From NCBI RefSeq assembly GCF_022539665.2, contig NC_081339.1, forward strand, positions 2,852,017 to 2,916,016: 64,000 bases of DNA, in the 5' to 3' direction. Positions 28,001 to 39,214 of the stretch are shown piece after piece. The notes under the pieces were generated by a model. It did no database searches. It saw nothing but the letters and a program-made list of their open reading frames with translations, and was not told the origin of the DNA. Numbering within the stretch: the stretch's first letter is position 1; every line of letters starts with the position of its first letter. The DNA is from Daphnia carinata. Lineage: Eukaryota; Arthropoda; Branchiopoda; Diplostraca; Daphniidae. The position numbers and the translations under genes are program-made.

Positions 28001-31000
28001 CTTGTTATTTTATTTTATTTTATTTCTTTTCTTTGCTTTTCTTTTATCTCTCCTTTCGGCGATAGAAAGGCCGGACATTTCTTAGCACTTGGCACGGGCT
28101 TCCGACACTCGTTCGGTAGAGACGGCAGACCAGGGAAAAGTCTCAGATTTGGCTTCTCTGGACCAGACAAATGGCTACGAAATTCAATCAAATTCTCGTT
28201 ACTTCCGTTCGACAGTCAGATATAATAGGGAGTCAGACCGCTCAAATCTTTCAGCTCACTTGTTCTTGCAAGCTTCTCTGAAAAGCCTTTCACTCTGTTT
28301 TTTTTTTTTGTGTGTGGAAACCTTACCTCTCTTGTTTTGTTTCTACCGTTTCTTTTTTATCTTCTGGTTCCATATCGACTGTCATTACATTCACACGACA
28401 CATGTCTAAAATGAACTGACATTTAAAAAAATTCGCTGAGGTTTTTATTTGCGTTTCGGCAACGGTACAGCGTTAACCATTTCACTGAGAAATATAGCAG
28501 ATGGGCGTTTTTATTTAAAATAATTTATGTTTTGTTGTTGAACTCATTTTTGAATTGCTAAGCAAATTTGAAGTGCATAAACACGTTACAATGGCAGGCG
28601 AACTGTATGCTCCGGATATAAGGAACAAACTGAAAACACACAAGAATGATGAGGCCAACTTTCATTTTTCGTTTGGTCTATGTGTACCTCAGGAATCGAT
28701 AAGCACTTGAAAAAATCTAGCTCTTTTAAAGGGCTAAAAAAAATACATTATAGTGTTTATGGTGCAAGAGACCCATTGAGAGAAATCACGTCCACCCACT
28801 GCACACACGAAGTTCACGTTATTTTTATTATTATTTTTTTTTTCCAAAGCAGTAAACTCAACAAAATAAGTCACTAGCTATCCAATAGATGGCAAGACGA
28901 TTCAAATCACCCAACAATCTGTTTTTTAGAATCCTGATAATTAAAATAATTACGTAAGCAGGTTGATCAATAGCTTAATGTTGTGCCAGCCACGAACGAC
29001 TGTGGCTAACTAATGTTTACAACCGGTACGCCCATATGGCGGCTATTTACACCTTATCTTAAGTATTCCTGTTTACTGTAACACCATCACTAATTTACAT
29101 GCACCAAATTATCCTACGGATGTTACCCTATGAACCAAACTCGCTCTAGGATATAGGCACACTCCATTTACAATTGTTGATTTATCCAAAGGAACGGTTT
29201 CAATGTAATCGAACTATGTACTTGAAATAATAGATTACATAGCGTCACGTAAGCCCGTTCAGAGCGTTATTTAACATCTAAGTTTTGAAGCGACAACAAA
29301 TTGCATCACTCACACGAGCTAAGTTTGTTACATTAACATTGTGAATTTATGACCAGTTACTTCTCCATAGTTCTTCACAGCGCATCTAGACATGGATGCT
29401 TTGCATTATAAGGCGGTTATGAAAAAGATTGGCACAATGTTCGATTTATTTCGTTATCGACATCCATTGAAGAAATAATAACACTCGAGGAAACTACAAT
29501 GACGGAGCACACGGACAGGGGTAGTGAATGGACGAGAATGTGTATAGTCAATTGAAAAGTATAGCAGACCTTCCCACGGATTGATGAAAAAAATCAATAC
29601 TCTTGAGTCAGTTGATCTTGTGGTTAAACGAAACTGGCTTGTGCAGTCCTAAAACACTTGTTTTATCGTTGCACCTTTTCTCGCTACCCTGAGCCTCTTT
29701 TCCTATTCTCTTCCCCAACTTGTTTATGATGTAAAACATCAGTCAAGATGTGTAACGTTAAGCATGATAAGAGAACAGCTTTAATAGTATGAGAAACTAT
29801 GTGTGATGCGTTTAGAATAAAAGATCATATAGTTCTATCATAATCTTTGCTGGTTGTTTATATGCTCGTAAGGTGAACACATAAACTTTTACCCTTCATT
29901 GGTTAAATCTGTTCCTGTAAAAGAGGGTGTACCATTTCACGCTAGATTAGCAGAGTGAAGGACGCTAGGACAAATGAAAAGACACAGGAGTGCTATTTCA
30001 CGTAAGTATATTCTTGTCTCTTTGATGAGAAATTCCGATACCATCGGCTTAGATGCTTGCCCTTAAGTGGCTCTTACGCCATAGTGGTTTGCTGTACAGC
30101 GAAAGCAGTTGATTAAACGTGACTGCTTCCTTCCTTGTTCCATTATCCTTTCGTCCCATGTTTCCTAAAGTTCAATAATTACAGAACACTTTTCTTTGGC
30201 GTCATTATTCAAAACAAAAAGATATCGCAATGAATAGGAAAAGAAATGTACCCCATGCATATCCATTGGTCATTGGATCTGTTCGCTCCTTCTGAACTCT
30301 CTCTAAACCCTTGGGATACAGTAGATGGCGTGGGTAGGTACATTGTAAGGAACTGATTCACATTTCTTTTTTTGCATCCTTTGCAAAGCACTCTTCGATG
30401 CAATCCAAGAAAAAGTTTCAAGGGTAATGTGACGAGGGATCAACAGCTATGAAGACACAGACGCTGTATAATGCAAAGACAATGGGTAACACGTGGGAAG
30501 GAGGACGGTACTGAATAAGGATCGACAAGAGGCAGTCGGCACCTGATCACAAGTCAATAAACGTAATGCGCAACAGGCCACATGATGCGAAAGGATTTAT
30601 ATCGGAGAAGATACGTTTATTGATTGTTAATTAATAACATGGGGAAAAAGGCTCATTTGAAAATCTTTATCGCACACAAGGCAATTTGCAACAGGATCAT
30701 CGAGTTCTACATGAATTTTGAAATTAAGTTTCCCCTAAAAGACTCCCAAAGTTTCTTGCTTTAGGAAAGATTGACGGGCAGCAAGCGTCAGAACAATAGG
30801 TGCGTTTCTTCAATGGCATCTTTTATTCGACAACGTTACTGCTAACAAGGTTAAAATTTACCGAACTGCCTGCATCGTTGGCTGTATTCATTGATTTCAG
30901 TGTTTTCACCGAGAAAGTTTAAACGCCGAATGCTCGAACTTTGAAAACTCTTTTGCAAACTCTGTCTGTTCTGTTCGCCTACAAGTAAAATGCCCACGCT

Positions 31001-31870
31001 TCGAAAGACACTTGTTTTCTCCCCTATGCCTGCTAAGTTGAATATGACGTCAAAAAAATTGTCTCTAGACTTTACGAAGTTAAACCAGTTGGGCCTTTTT
31101 GGTTACAAGGTTGTGTAAAGATCGATTGTATTTCAGAGAGATCTATACAGATATGCTCCGAGCGCATATGGTCTCTTTAAAATCTAAAGAACTGCGATAC
31201 CCAATTTCGCATCTGTATTTCTTTTACCAAAAACAAAACGCGATTTCCAATCTTATTGGGAACGAATCAAAACCAAAATCTCAAGATATATTCTCACGTA
31301 TGTTTGCTTTGTAGGCACAATAAAGTCTTAAGCGCGTAGGGCGGCGTACGTTCGTACGTGTATGCAATATGAATTCGTATCACGTTGTGCGAATTCCTGA
31401 TGGCTTCCGCTTTTCTCCGTATAGTTTTCGGTTGATTTTAAACACTGTCCCTTTGCGCAAGGATAAATCAAAGGCATCCAAAGGATTTTGTATTCTAATT
31501 TTCCTGCCCCCTGTATTTTGAGTTTTTTTTTTTTCAAAACAAAAAATACAACCCTCGCATGCATTGTTGTTAGCTGTCTGTCCGCTATAAACGCCCACGA
31601 TATCAGTAAAACTTGTGCGTGCTCAACTGACCGCCTATGTGCCATCGAGGACGTGAGACTGATGTACTTGAGAGAATAGAATTTCTCTCAATTGAAGCAA
31701 AACAGCGATGGTCTTTTTTTTTAGTTTGCTTTAAAAACAGGGAAACGGAGGTGTGCAATTTGATTTGGAAGTAGACTATTGCCTATTGGCTATGGCAGAA
31801 GGAGACTTCGTTCAGCTGGCATTCTTTATTTTTGTTGCTTTCTTGTTCTGCGCCTGGTCGAAGGGAGCCG
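25013..31870. other. Gene-poor region, about 6.9 kb
   Basis: The longest stretch without a supported gene in the window, between the head-to-head TMEM26 and CNMamide genes. Open frames are short (at most about 150 codons, at 25029-25484 minus), are low in complexity (poly-T, Arg/Glu runs) and have no recognisable product. Local features are a G run near 26056, poly-T near 26702, and a 12-bp inverted repeat at 27167-27197. I saw no tRNA-like sequence. It may hold promoters, enhancers or unspliced noncoding RNA. Confidence 0.5.
27167..27197. repeat. Perfect 12-bp inverted repeat with 7-base loop
   Basis: The arm gaagctatccgt (27167-27178) is followed by loop tggtttt and the exact reverse complement acggatagcttc (27186-27197). 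It sits in gene-free DNA. It could be a chance hairpin, a transposon relic or an RNA hairpin; nothing nearby decides. Confidence 0.8.
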
Positions 31871-31878
31871 TATAAATA
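31871..31878 (+). promoter_or_regulatory. TATA box of the CNMamide gene
   Basis: TATAAATA in the context gccgTATAAATAgcgac. A start site near 31900 would give a noncoding first exon ending at the donor aaca|gtaagg (31994/31995), spliced to the acceptor gcacag at 32151-32156 just before the ATG at 32162. Confidence 0.65.
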
Positions 31879-32161
31879 GCGACACAGCAATCGGATGGCA
31901 ACTGTCGACGGAGGAAACACAAGTTTAGTTCACGACTTACCAATACCCAGGAGCATCCCTCCTTCTAATCGACACCTACATCACAACGAACAGTAAGGTT
32001 TCAATTAACCTCATTATAATTTTGTTCAACTAATTAGAATTCAAATGGGCTTCGTTTATACCGTTTCATTTTATTGTTACGTAATTCGTGTTTAAAGACA
32101 TAAAAGTCTCATGCGGCATGATCTAACACTGTTGATTCGTTCGAACTTGTGCACAGGTGAC

Positions 32162-32920
32162 ATGTTGGCGTTTTTAGTTGTTGGACTGCTGCTTTCGGCG
32201 GTTCATAGTATTCGAACCCCGCCGTCCCTGTCCCAAATCGCAGAAAACTCTCAGCCAACTTTAAATCCATTGCATTGGTTTCGTCAACGTTCTTTGGAGG
32301 ACGTTGAGCCATTGGAACGAACACATCCTCAGTTTTGGTTTAGCCAAGCAGTTAGACGAATGGCCCAGATGCACGATGATCCATTTACTGATTATGAACT
32401 GAACATTTACCGGGTAAGCTTTACATCACTTCCTGTATGGTTTAGCATTTTTATTCTATATTCTGCGGTAGCTGTATTTTGCAGAGCAATGTCTTTAATT
32501 GGCTATTTTTAGTCCATTTTAATTGTGTTTGATTTTTTTAAATATCCGAAATTAGGGAAGCGACAGCTTTGGTGCTCCTGGTTTAAGTACAATGGATAGA
32601 GCGGAAACCAGTGACCTGTCCAAAGAGCGGTAATTATACGTAACGTATACTACTTAACAGCAAAGCTTTATTATGTTCTCCCTATACAGAACGCAGAGGA
32701 TCACTTCTAATGAGCTGCCGTACATGGAAAAGCGGGACAGCTGTAAGTAGAAAGGAAAATGTGAACGTTCTCAAAATAAATTTACGATTCTATTTAAATC
32801 TTTGCTTCTTTTTCAGATTTATCAATGTGTCATTTTAAGCTGTGCAATCTGGGAAGAAAACGACGAATTTCTCAGGGGGGACAAGTGGAACTCACTCCTG
32901 GCATTCTTAACTCCAACTAG
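32162..32920 (+). CDS. CNMa: CNMamide-like neuropeptide precursor
   Basis: Four coding exons, 32162-32413, 32556-32629, 32690-32742 and 32817-32920, give 160 residues. The start MLAFLVVGLLLSAVHS is a signal peptide. Near the C terminus a dibasic site is followed by the mature region: EKR-DSYLSMCHFKLCNL-GRKR. The Gly supplies C-terminal amidation and RKR the cleavage, so the predicted peptide is DSYLSMCHFKLCNL-amide with a Cys-Cys disulfide ring. The CHFK(I/L)CN core is that of arthropod CNMamide, which acts through a G-protein-coupled receptor. The classic peptide ends Asn-Met-amide; here it ends Asn-Leu-amide. The mature peptide is split by an intron after its second residue. AATAAA lies at 33044-33049. 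Confidence 0.88.
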
Positions 32921-33352
32921 TCAAATTTGATGCCGTTAAGGTCAGAACCTTTGAATACAGAGATGGCAAGAAGTACGTCATAAAATGTTAAACGAAACAC
33001 GAGGAAATAGATTGTTAATGACGCGTATACGTGACGCGTAGGAAATAAAAAAAAATCCATTTGTAAACTATTCGATGTACGAAAATAAATTGATTGAGTA
33101 CAGTCGCACCAAAGCTATTTTTGATGAATTTTCCAATTTGTTTTGTTCTTCGGAAGCAAACAGCTTCCATTTATCTGCGGGACGATGCCATCGAGCACGA
33201 AACGTTTATTTGGACTTCAATGAGGTAGAAGGAATTCGAGCAAACTTTCTTACAGAGGTTGACGGGTCTCCAGCATGTAATTTATTATGTATTGAACAAC
33301 AAGATCGTGACTCTGATTTAATGTCTCCGCATTGATGTAATGGACTATCATG

Positions 33353-35161
33353 TTATCTAACCACAAAATTCCAGTTGGGAATTTCCAAAATATTTTGCAA
33401 TTTGTCTGAACGATTAAACGGTTGCCACTTGAAAAATGCTTGCGAGTTGAACTCGGAATGTTTGAAAAAATCTAAAGCCTGTTCCCAGGACTGGAGTTCT
33501 TGAACAGGTGATGACGTCAGATTATACTTTTGCTGATTGAACGATTGAGGATCATTCCCAGAGCGATAAGTGATGACCCTACCACGATCCTCTTGAATCG
33601 GCCGGAAATTGTCGTTGAGTCTGCGTCCTTTCCTGTCAAACAACTGCCTGAACTTCCTCAACTACAACAAGAAAATTCTTTTTTAACACAAGGCCGGAAA
33701 ATCGATGAGTATTGGACATTTAAATTACCTGGTATTCGGATACAGTGATGGGCGTCTCGAAAACGGTCCAACTAACCACCTCTTGACAAGTGGGAGTCGT
33801 TAAAGAGCCATCGTACCTGTAAAAATTATGAATATTGGCCGGAAGGAGGTCTTGCAAAAGAATAGGATTATGCAGCTGAGTTGATTGGCCGCCTTGCGAA
33901 ATATCATCAAACTGTTCGACGATATGGTGCAAGACATAGTTGTCGGTTGATTCACTCTATATCAAATTATACAGCGTCTTACAATTAAATAAAAGAATAT
34001 TGTTGCTTTGAAAAGCGATTGAATATACCTCCATTAAAATAGCGAGAACTGCGACCCCGTCTTTGTGTTTAGTAGCTTCGGCGAACGTTCCATACTTTGA
34101 ATTATAGTGAACTATGTGAAGCTCTCCGGAATATCTATTGGCCAAAACGTTTTATTTCAATAACCGAGTCTCTCGATAAACAATTAGGATACGCTTACTG
34201 TTTCGATTGGATTAAATGTTCACTGCCACGGCCGGAGTCGCCACCCCAATGGAAGTGGAGCTGGACAAAATTGAACTTATCCGGTAGCCCACCACCTCTG
34301 ATGAATGGCAACAGGTTAGCAGGAAAATTACGAGGTAAATCAAGCAGCACTATACATGGTATCAAGAAGAAAGTCGTTTTTTAATTTAGGTACAAATATT
34401 TATAAAATGTTGATACCTGTGTGACCGTCGTTGGTGATACTCATTGGCCAGTGGCGGTCATAATTGCCAAAGGTGAGCTTTGGGTAGCTCATGGTGATTG
34501 TCTTGGCAGGATCAATATTTATTGGTGATTGATAATTACCATTGCAGCTGTCGTAGACTTGGCTCCAACTCGAAGAATCTAACCAATTCAGTTGCACATC
34601 AATATTATTTCAAAAAACTGCTGCGCGTATAATGGAGTGCAGTGCACGCAATAAATTACCTTCATAGTTCCAGTACGATGACGTGCTATCTGTTCATAAA
34701 AAAGGTGCAATGCAGCATATTCAGTTTCGCATCAAAGTGGATACACAAATGATTTAAGGGCATTCTCGAACGAGACACGTTGCTTAAGGGCAACGTACGA
34801 GGTAATAGAAAACTTAGATTTTGGTTTAGGAACGCTAAGTGTAAACCATTTAAATGAATAAACTAGTATTTTATAAGAAGTAGAGAAACTTGTAGAAGTA
34901 GAATTGTACTTGTCACTTCCATTGGCTCAATTATTTCGGGTTGAATTTCAGCTAATTCGTTCGTGAATCTTTCATCAGTGCCAATTAAATTGTAGTGATA
35001 AGCAAACGGCAACCCAGACGTTAATCCAAAGAGCGCTGTGATGTACAGAAGCACCTTTAAGAGAAATAAAATCACAAGATACATTTTTCCGAATTATAGA
35101 GCAAAGAAAAAAAAATTATCAAATGGAAGTTAGTGCTTACTAATGAAAGTCTAGTAATCAT
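33353..35161 (-). CDS. Secreted alpha-carbonic anhydrase
   Basis: Eight exons read on the minus strand, 35161-35141, 35054-34910, 34689-34660, 34578-34417, 34349-34199, 34134-34029, 33956-33729 and 33661-33353, give 383 residues. The enzyme hydrates CO2 to bicarbonate. The start [21 protein letters not shown] is a signal peptide, so it is secreted or lumenal. All active-site parts are present: VQLHFHWG (zinc His 151 and 153), GSEH (Glu 163), GELHIVH (third zinc His 176) and SLTTPTC (the Thr that orients the zinc-bound water). QSPINID marks the N-terminal part of the fold. An extra C-terminal segment of about 100 residues, basic and Asn/Gln-rich, extends past the domain and has no clear hydrophobic anchor. 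A minus-strand AATAAA lies at 33286-33281. Secreted forms in crustaceans serve ion balance and cuticle calcification; which applies here is open. Confidence 0.95.
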
Positions 35162-35258
35162 TTTCTCAAGGAAAACGTTTCGGAGCAACTACCCTAAAAG
35201 TTTGTAAGAGAGACCTAAAAGAGCTACTGAGTTTCTTTCTTGGATGGGCCAGCCCAGT

Positions 35259-35265
35259 TTATATA
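35259..35265 (-). promoter_or_regulatory. TATA box of the carbonic anhydrase gene
   Basis: On the minus strand the sequence reads cactcTATATAAactggg, about 100 bases upstream of the carbonic anhydrase ATG. The distance suits a 5' UTR of roughly 70 bases. Confidence 0.6.
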
Positions 35266-36252
35266 GAGTGCCACTGTATTCACGTTATCATATAACGAGT
35301 ATTTTCACCTACCCGGTCTTCTTTACCAACTATTGGCTTTCTGCATAGGTTATTCCCCTGCATTGAGAAGCAGTATGTCGTGCTTCATCAAGAGACCTTC
35401 ATCGTGATGGCTGATACGATAATGGGATGACTAAGAAAGGAAATGTATCAAAACGAACTCGATATTTCTTCGCTCCTGCAACATTGCAACACAGGTACAC
35501 CTGCGTGTGTCTGCGTGTACATCTCTATTGAATCGCCTCCCGCCAGTTTTGTTTCAAAGTAACGTTAACGACCGAAATTTCAAGAACATGATTTCTGTCG
35601 GGAGAAGTCCCTCGTCCCGAAAGTTTTAATTAAAGGCGAACCGGACCCAGAAGCACCCGTACTTCTACGTCCCACGCCAACATAAAAGGCAAGTCGTTCT
35701 GTCGCAACCATTTATTTTTCAATAGACAATAGAAAATCACTAAGTGGAAAACTGTAGGCGGATTTATTATCAATGATGACGGGGCACTAACAGAGGCTTT
35801 ACAATGACAAAAAAGGGTGTTTTCAGGATTGATTTGATTTCGATGACAAATGTCTTAATCGAAAAAATTGGAATTCCGGAACTGATTTGGACACTGAAGG
35901 TCGGCAGCAGCAACTCTAGATCGTTGTCCAATGTCACGCAGTTGCTACACTCTAAAAACAGAATCACGTTCTATAAAATTTGTTTGAAAAAACAGTTATT
36001 GCTTAATAGGAAATGCACATTATTGAGGAAATACACCAATGAAGACTGTTTGAGGTGTTAGAGAAGACTGTTTGAGGTGTTAGATCTGGCTACGTCTAAA
36101 TCTACGTATAGAGTCGTCTGCATTACGCAACGAAAACACGAAGGTGTTATTTACCTGGTAGATCGTAGTCTACTCTCCTCTGTGGTATTAGTATTTTACC
36201 TGTGTTTTGTTGTTTGCTCTTGTCGGCTTATAGACTCATCGGCATATCGAAA
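35266..36252. other. Divergent intergenic region between carbonic anhydrase and ACAD8
   Basis: About 1 kb between head-to-head genes. It contains a 22-base exact tandem duplication at 36041-36084. Short open frames at 35770-36061 on both strands overlap each other and are not supported. Confidence 0.45.
36041..36084. repeat. Exact tandem duplication, 22 bp x 2
   Basis: The unit gaagactgtttgaggtgttaga occurs at 36041-36062 and again at 36063-36084 without a mismatch, about 170 bases upstream of the ACAD8 start codon. Perfect identity suggests a recent slippage or duplication event. Confidence 0.95.
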
Positions 36253-38147
36253 ATGCTGCCCTGCGTCATTCGCCAGGTTAAATTTTCATCAAGCCATCGT
36301 TTTAATCGTGTGCAAAATGTTTTGCCAAAAATACTCGGAATCTATCATCGAAATCTCGTTACCAGCGTAGATCGTACGTGTCGACTTGAAAAAACTATAT
36401 AGTTTGTTAGTTTTATGTGTTGCTTTTATTTAAACTTTAATCCAACTTTGCAGCTTCCAATGGCTTAAGTGAAGAGCAGCAACAAATATACAAGACAGCT
36501 CTAAATTTTGCCCATCAGGAAATGAGGCCTCACATGGCTGAATGGGATGAGCATGTAATATAGGCATCTTTGTACATTAAAATTTAAATTGCATATCAAG
36601 TTCATCTGTCTTTCTTAGGAAGTCTTCCCAGTTGACACCATGAAAAAGGCAGCAGCCCTGGGATTTGGTGCTATATATGCAAGAGAAGATTTTGGTGGCA
36701 CAGGGCTTTCACGTCTTGATGCATCCATTGTATTTGAAGCTCTATCACAAGGTTGTGTTTCGACTACTGCCTACATTAGCATCCACAAGTATTAACTTCA
36801 TGCCCCTACTCCTTGTTAATTACTGTTTTATTATTTAAGTGTACTCGGGATAGTCTTAACAAGTTTGTTTTTACTATTGCAGTATGTGTGCATGGATGAT
36901 AGATACCTTTGGTAATGAAGACTTGAGAAAACATTGGGTCCCTCAACTTGCAAGTATGGAAAAGCTTGCATCATATTGCCTGACTGAACCTGGAGGTATA
37001 ACAAGAAAGAAAATCACAATGTAAAGGATATGGTTAATGGTAATGTGTGACCATTACTAATCTAGCTGGATCAGATGCAGGATCTCTAAGTACAACTGCC
37101 AAGAAATCTGGAAGTGACTTAATTCTCAATGGTTCAAAGGTGATAATCTTTTCTCGAAATCTGCCGAATTACGTGATAACGATTAAAACACCTTTAAGGC
37201 CTTTATTAGCGGAGGAGGTGATACCGACGTATATTTGATCATGTGTAGAACTGGTGAACCGGGTCCGAAAGGGATCTCGTGCGTCCTAGTTGAGAAAGGG
37301 ACCCCTGGTCTAAGTTTCGGGAAAAAAGAGAAAAAGATCGGATGGAATTCCCAACCAACTAGAGCCGTCATTTTGGAAGACTGCCGCGTTCCAATTAGCA
37401 ATATTGTCGGCAAAGAAGGCCAAGGATTCAGTATCGCAATGAAAGGATTAAACGGTGGTAGAATAAATATAGGTATTCACTATAAAATATTCCAAAGTTT
37501 TCCCTATTACCTTGAATGATTTCATTTACACTGTTGTATAGCATCCTGCTCCTTGGGAGCAGCACAAGCAAGTCTGGAAATTTCAAAAGATCACCTCCAG
37601 GTGCGTAAGCAGTTTGGGAAGCCACTTGCTGATTTTCAGGTAAAATAAGGCATTTTTAAATATTTCATGATATTCATTCGTGTAAATTTCTGGAATGCAG
37701 CATAACCAATTTCAAATCGCAAGAATGGCTACAAAACTCATTGCGTCAAGAATGATGATTCGGAATGCCGCCACGGCTTTGGAAGAGAGTCATCCTAACC
37801 ACGTCACTTTATGTTCAATGGCCAAACTTTATGCCACAGAAGCGTGTTTCGAAGTATTATTTGTTTTTCATTTTTTCCCAATAACCAAACTCGCCATAAC
37901 TACGATTTTTCTGTGTACTAGATTGTCAATACTGCTTTGCAGTTGCATGGTGGCTATGGCTACCTGAAGGTATAGTTGTGACTCTCTTTATATCCTATAA
38001 AACAAAAATTTATTTACATAGAATTCTAATTATTAGGACTACCCTATCCAACAATATCTCAGAGACATTCGCGTGCATCTAATCCTGGAGGGAACTAATG
38101 AGGTCATGCAAATGGTGATAGCCAAAGATATTCTGAAATTTAAGTAA
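36253..38147 (+). CDS. ACAD8: Isobutyryl-CoA dehydrogenase, mitochondrial
   Basis: Ten exons, 36253-36373, 36454-36554, 36619-36788, 36883-36995, 37066-37139, 37199-37472, 37542-37639, 37701-37853, 37922-37969 and 38037-38147, give 420 residues (human 415). The FAD enzyme oxidises isobutyryl-CoA to methacrylyl-CoA in valine breakdown in the mitochondrial matrix. The first ~38 residues are basic and Ser-rich, as in a mitochondrial targeting peptide. Family signatures are [97 protein letters not shown] and LEGTNEVM (the active-site region). The close match to ACAD8 sets it apart from short-chain and 2-methyl branched-chain relatives. AATAAA lies at 38287-38292. Confidence 0.96.
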
Positions 38148-38292
38148 ATTTATTTGTAAGTACATCCCCTGATTTAGTCCGTTTAAAAATGTTATTGTAA
38201 CTTTTTTTTTTTTTTGTTCTTATTGATTATATGCGTCTGGTTGTAGTGAAACAGCTCGTAAAGTTTTGCTTTATGGAGTACACTGCAATAAA

Positions 38293-39214
38293 AACAAACT
38301 GCCCATCTGGATACGGTTTCTTTAGTCCGCCACAGAGACCTATGGCTTTGTGGATTGTTTCAAATGCTATCGTGGCCGTGGTTACCTGTCGGTATAATAC
38401 CTGTGAAATCCTAAAATTGCCGAAAGATGGTACTGCTTATCTAGCAGACGAAAGTTATTAAAAAAAACTATTCTCAGATTAGTGTGTAACGTCTTCATTC
38501 AATTGATCAGTAATTACAGTTTGAAATAGTATTTTTTGCTTCAAAAAATTTTAATTGTAATGTTGGCCGTGTTGTGTCCGAGGCAAATCGTCGTTGGTGA
38601 GTAGAATAATTATTGTACATGATCATCGTTTAGGAGAAAGAAGTACCAAACATAATGTTTCAGTTGCAAGTTTTTAAATGTTAACTTTATCTTTAACATG
38701 CATGTTGGATTAAAAATTCAGAATGAATGCAATTGTAAATTAAATTTTAATTGAAATTTATTTGTTTAATGCAAAATGCAATACATATCCTTTAGCTTTT
38801 GAAAAGAAAGGCATGCAAACAGCATTCTCAGTTCTCCTTGTGCCTTTTTTTGTTAATGAGGAAGTTCTGGCATGTGTTACACTGGGCTCTTTTGTCATGT
38901 AAACTTCAATTTTTTTTTCCTGTAACCTCCACCATATCCATACTTCAAATAATCTGGCCTAGTGAAGCTCCTAAAAATGTGAAAATATCTACTAGGTCAT
39001 ATTCCTCCTTGGACTGGTACGGAGTTGCTTATAGATAAACTACGGAAAAGCACTGTTAGCCTATTCTTGTGCATTTAATTTGAATCAAGAATCCAATTCT
39101 CTGAAATCAAACAGAAGAAAGGTAAAATTAATGCATGGCCAATGTCAGTTTGCCTTATTGGCTTAGTGATTATTTTTTCTGAAATATATTAGGTTCCTGT
39201 TGTATGTTACCGAA
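38293..39214. other. Intergenic between ACAD8 and the STPR-like gene
   Basis: About 0.9 kb, AT-rich. A donor-like site (aaag|gtaaaatt, near 39120) and an acceptor-like site (atattag, ending near 39192) suggest a small intron in the 5' UTR of the gene that starts at 39215. The open frame 38231-38461 crosses the ACAD8 polyadenylation signal and is not supported. Confidence 0.4.

Noticed and set aside
33075-33335. 86-codon plus-strand frame between the CNMamide and carbonic anhydrase genes
   Set aside because: It overlaps the 3' UTR and minus-strand polyadenylation signal of carbonic anhydrase and resembles nothing known.
38231-38461. 76-codon open frame after ACAD8
   Set aside because: It overlaps the ACAD8 3' UTR, spans the AATAAA at 38287 and has no recognisable domain or splice partner.
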